Positions 4,918-5,055 of a DNA stretch of 5,055 bases are shown here, in pieces (positions within the stretch are counted from its first letter, which is position 1; the number at the start of each line of letters is the position of its first letter). This DNA is from Clostridiales bacterium (GTDB lineage Bacteria > Bacillota > Clostridia > Oscillospirales > Acutalibacteraceae): NCBI GenBank assembly GCA_014799585.1, contig JAAVHU010000048.1, forward strand, positions 1 to 5,055, read 5' to 3'. Both the position numbers and the translations under genes were made by a program. The notes beneath the pieces were generated by a model. That model searched no databases. It saw only the letters and a program-made list of their open reading frames with translations, and had not been told where the DNA came from.

Positions 4918-5055
4918 TTCACTGCCGTGGAGAGCAATACTCTCTTTCGGGTTGCGAAAGAGAGTATCCAGAGAAAGCAACCAAAGGGGAGTGTCCGCTT
5001 ACGCTTCCAAGTCCCCTTTGGAAACCCCTTTGCTACGTGCGGCGGCACACGATGC
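4918..5055. repeat. GC-rich, hairpin-rich intergenic element after dnaA, continuing past the window
   Basis: From about 4918 the composition jumps to about 55% GC (74 of 135 by hand count for 4921-5055). A perfect 13-bp inverted repeat lies at 4937-4949 and 4955-4967 (ATACTCTCTTTCG, loop GGTTG). A second perfect 10-bp one lies at 4981-4990 and 5012-5021 (CCAAAGGGGA with TCCCCTTTGG). CCCCTTTG recurs at 5013-5020 and 5025-5032, and GGTTGC (4950-4955) can pair with GCAACC (4977-4982), allowing alternative folds. Neither hairpin is followed by a T-run. One frame is open from an ATG at 4906 to the edge but has no ribosome-binding site. I infer a dispersed palindromic repeat or the edge of a mobile or acquired segment; the type is not identified. 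Confidence 0.6.

Noticed and set aside
4937..4967. The 13-bp stem-loop as the dnaA intrinsic terminator
   Set aside because: No T-run follows it on either strand, and the next bases are GC-rich and purine-rich. It fits a palindromic repeat unit better.
4906..5055. Frame open from an ATG to the window edge, 50 codons on the plus strand, starting MNQIFTAVES
   Set aside because: It has no Shine-Dalgarno, lies inside the hairpin-rich GC-rich element, and its codons are read through both inverted repeats. The openness is better explained by the low stop-codon chance of GC-rich DNA.

Overview
The window looks like part of a low-GC Firmicutes chromosome, most likely from the class Clostridia. The coding DNA is AT-rich (about 28-35% GC in stretches I counted by hand), Shine-Dalgarno sites are purine-rich, and promoters are sigma-A-like with perfect TATAAT boxes. 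The DnaA sequence style (YGKSGLGKTHLL in the P-loop, a shortened domain IV signature loop) reminds me of Ruminococcaceae/Oscillospirales proteins. That assignment is an inference, not a search result.

Layout. On the minus strand, reading right to left from about 2300 to the left edge, lies a compact folate operon, folE-folP-folB-folK, with gaps of 6-21 bases. A promoter (TTGTCT, 17 bp, TATAAT) sits just upstream of folE. folK runs off the left edge but looks nearly complete. Upstream of folE on the same strand is a single-pass membrane protein with an extracellular LytR-CpsA-Psr (LCP)-like domain that lacks the usual catalytic arginines. It has its own promoter. Divergent from it, across a 232-bp gap between coding regions, is a full-length dnaA on the plus strand. 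The 208 bp next to dnaA (3298-3505) are about 14% GC, and a core of about 60 bp is only 5% GC. The last ~135 bases, downstream of dnaA, switch abruptly to about 55% GC and are packed with inverted repeats, so they look like a foreign or dispersed structured repeat.

Function. FolE makes 7,8-dihydroneopterin triphosphate from GTP. FolB and FolK convert dihydroneopterin to 6-hydroxymethyl-dihydropterin diphosphate, and FolP joins this to p-aminobenzoate. The triphosphate-removing step, folC and folA are not in the window. DnaA is the replication initiator.

The most notable points are these. The DnaA helix-turn-helix signature is altered at residues that normally read the DnaA box (GGRDHTTV becomes GFNYSTV), and no clear canonical DnaA box is visible beside the gene. 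dnaN is not immediately downstream. The dnaA neighbour is a degenerate LCP protein. I see no CRISPR array, tRNA, rRNA or recognisable transposase.
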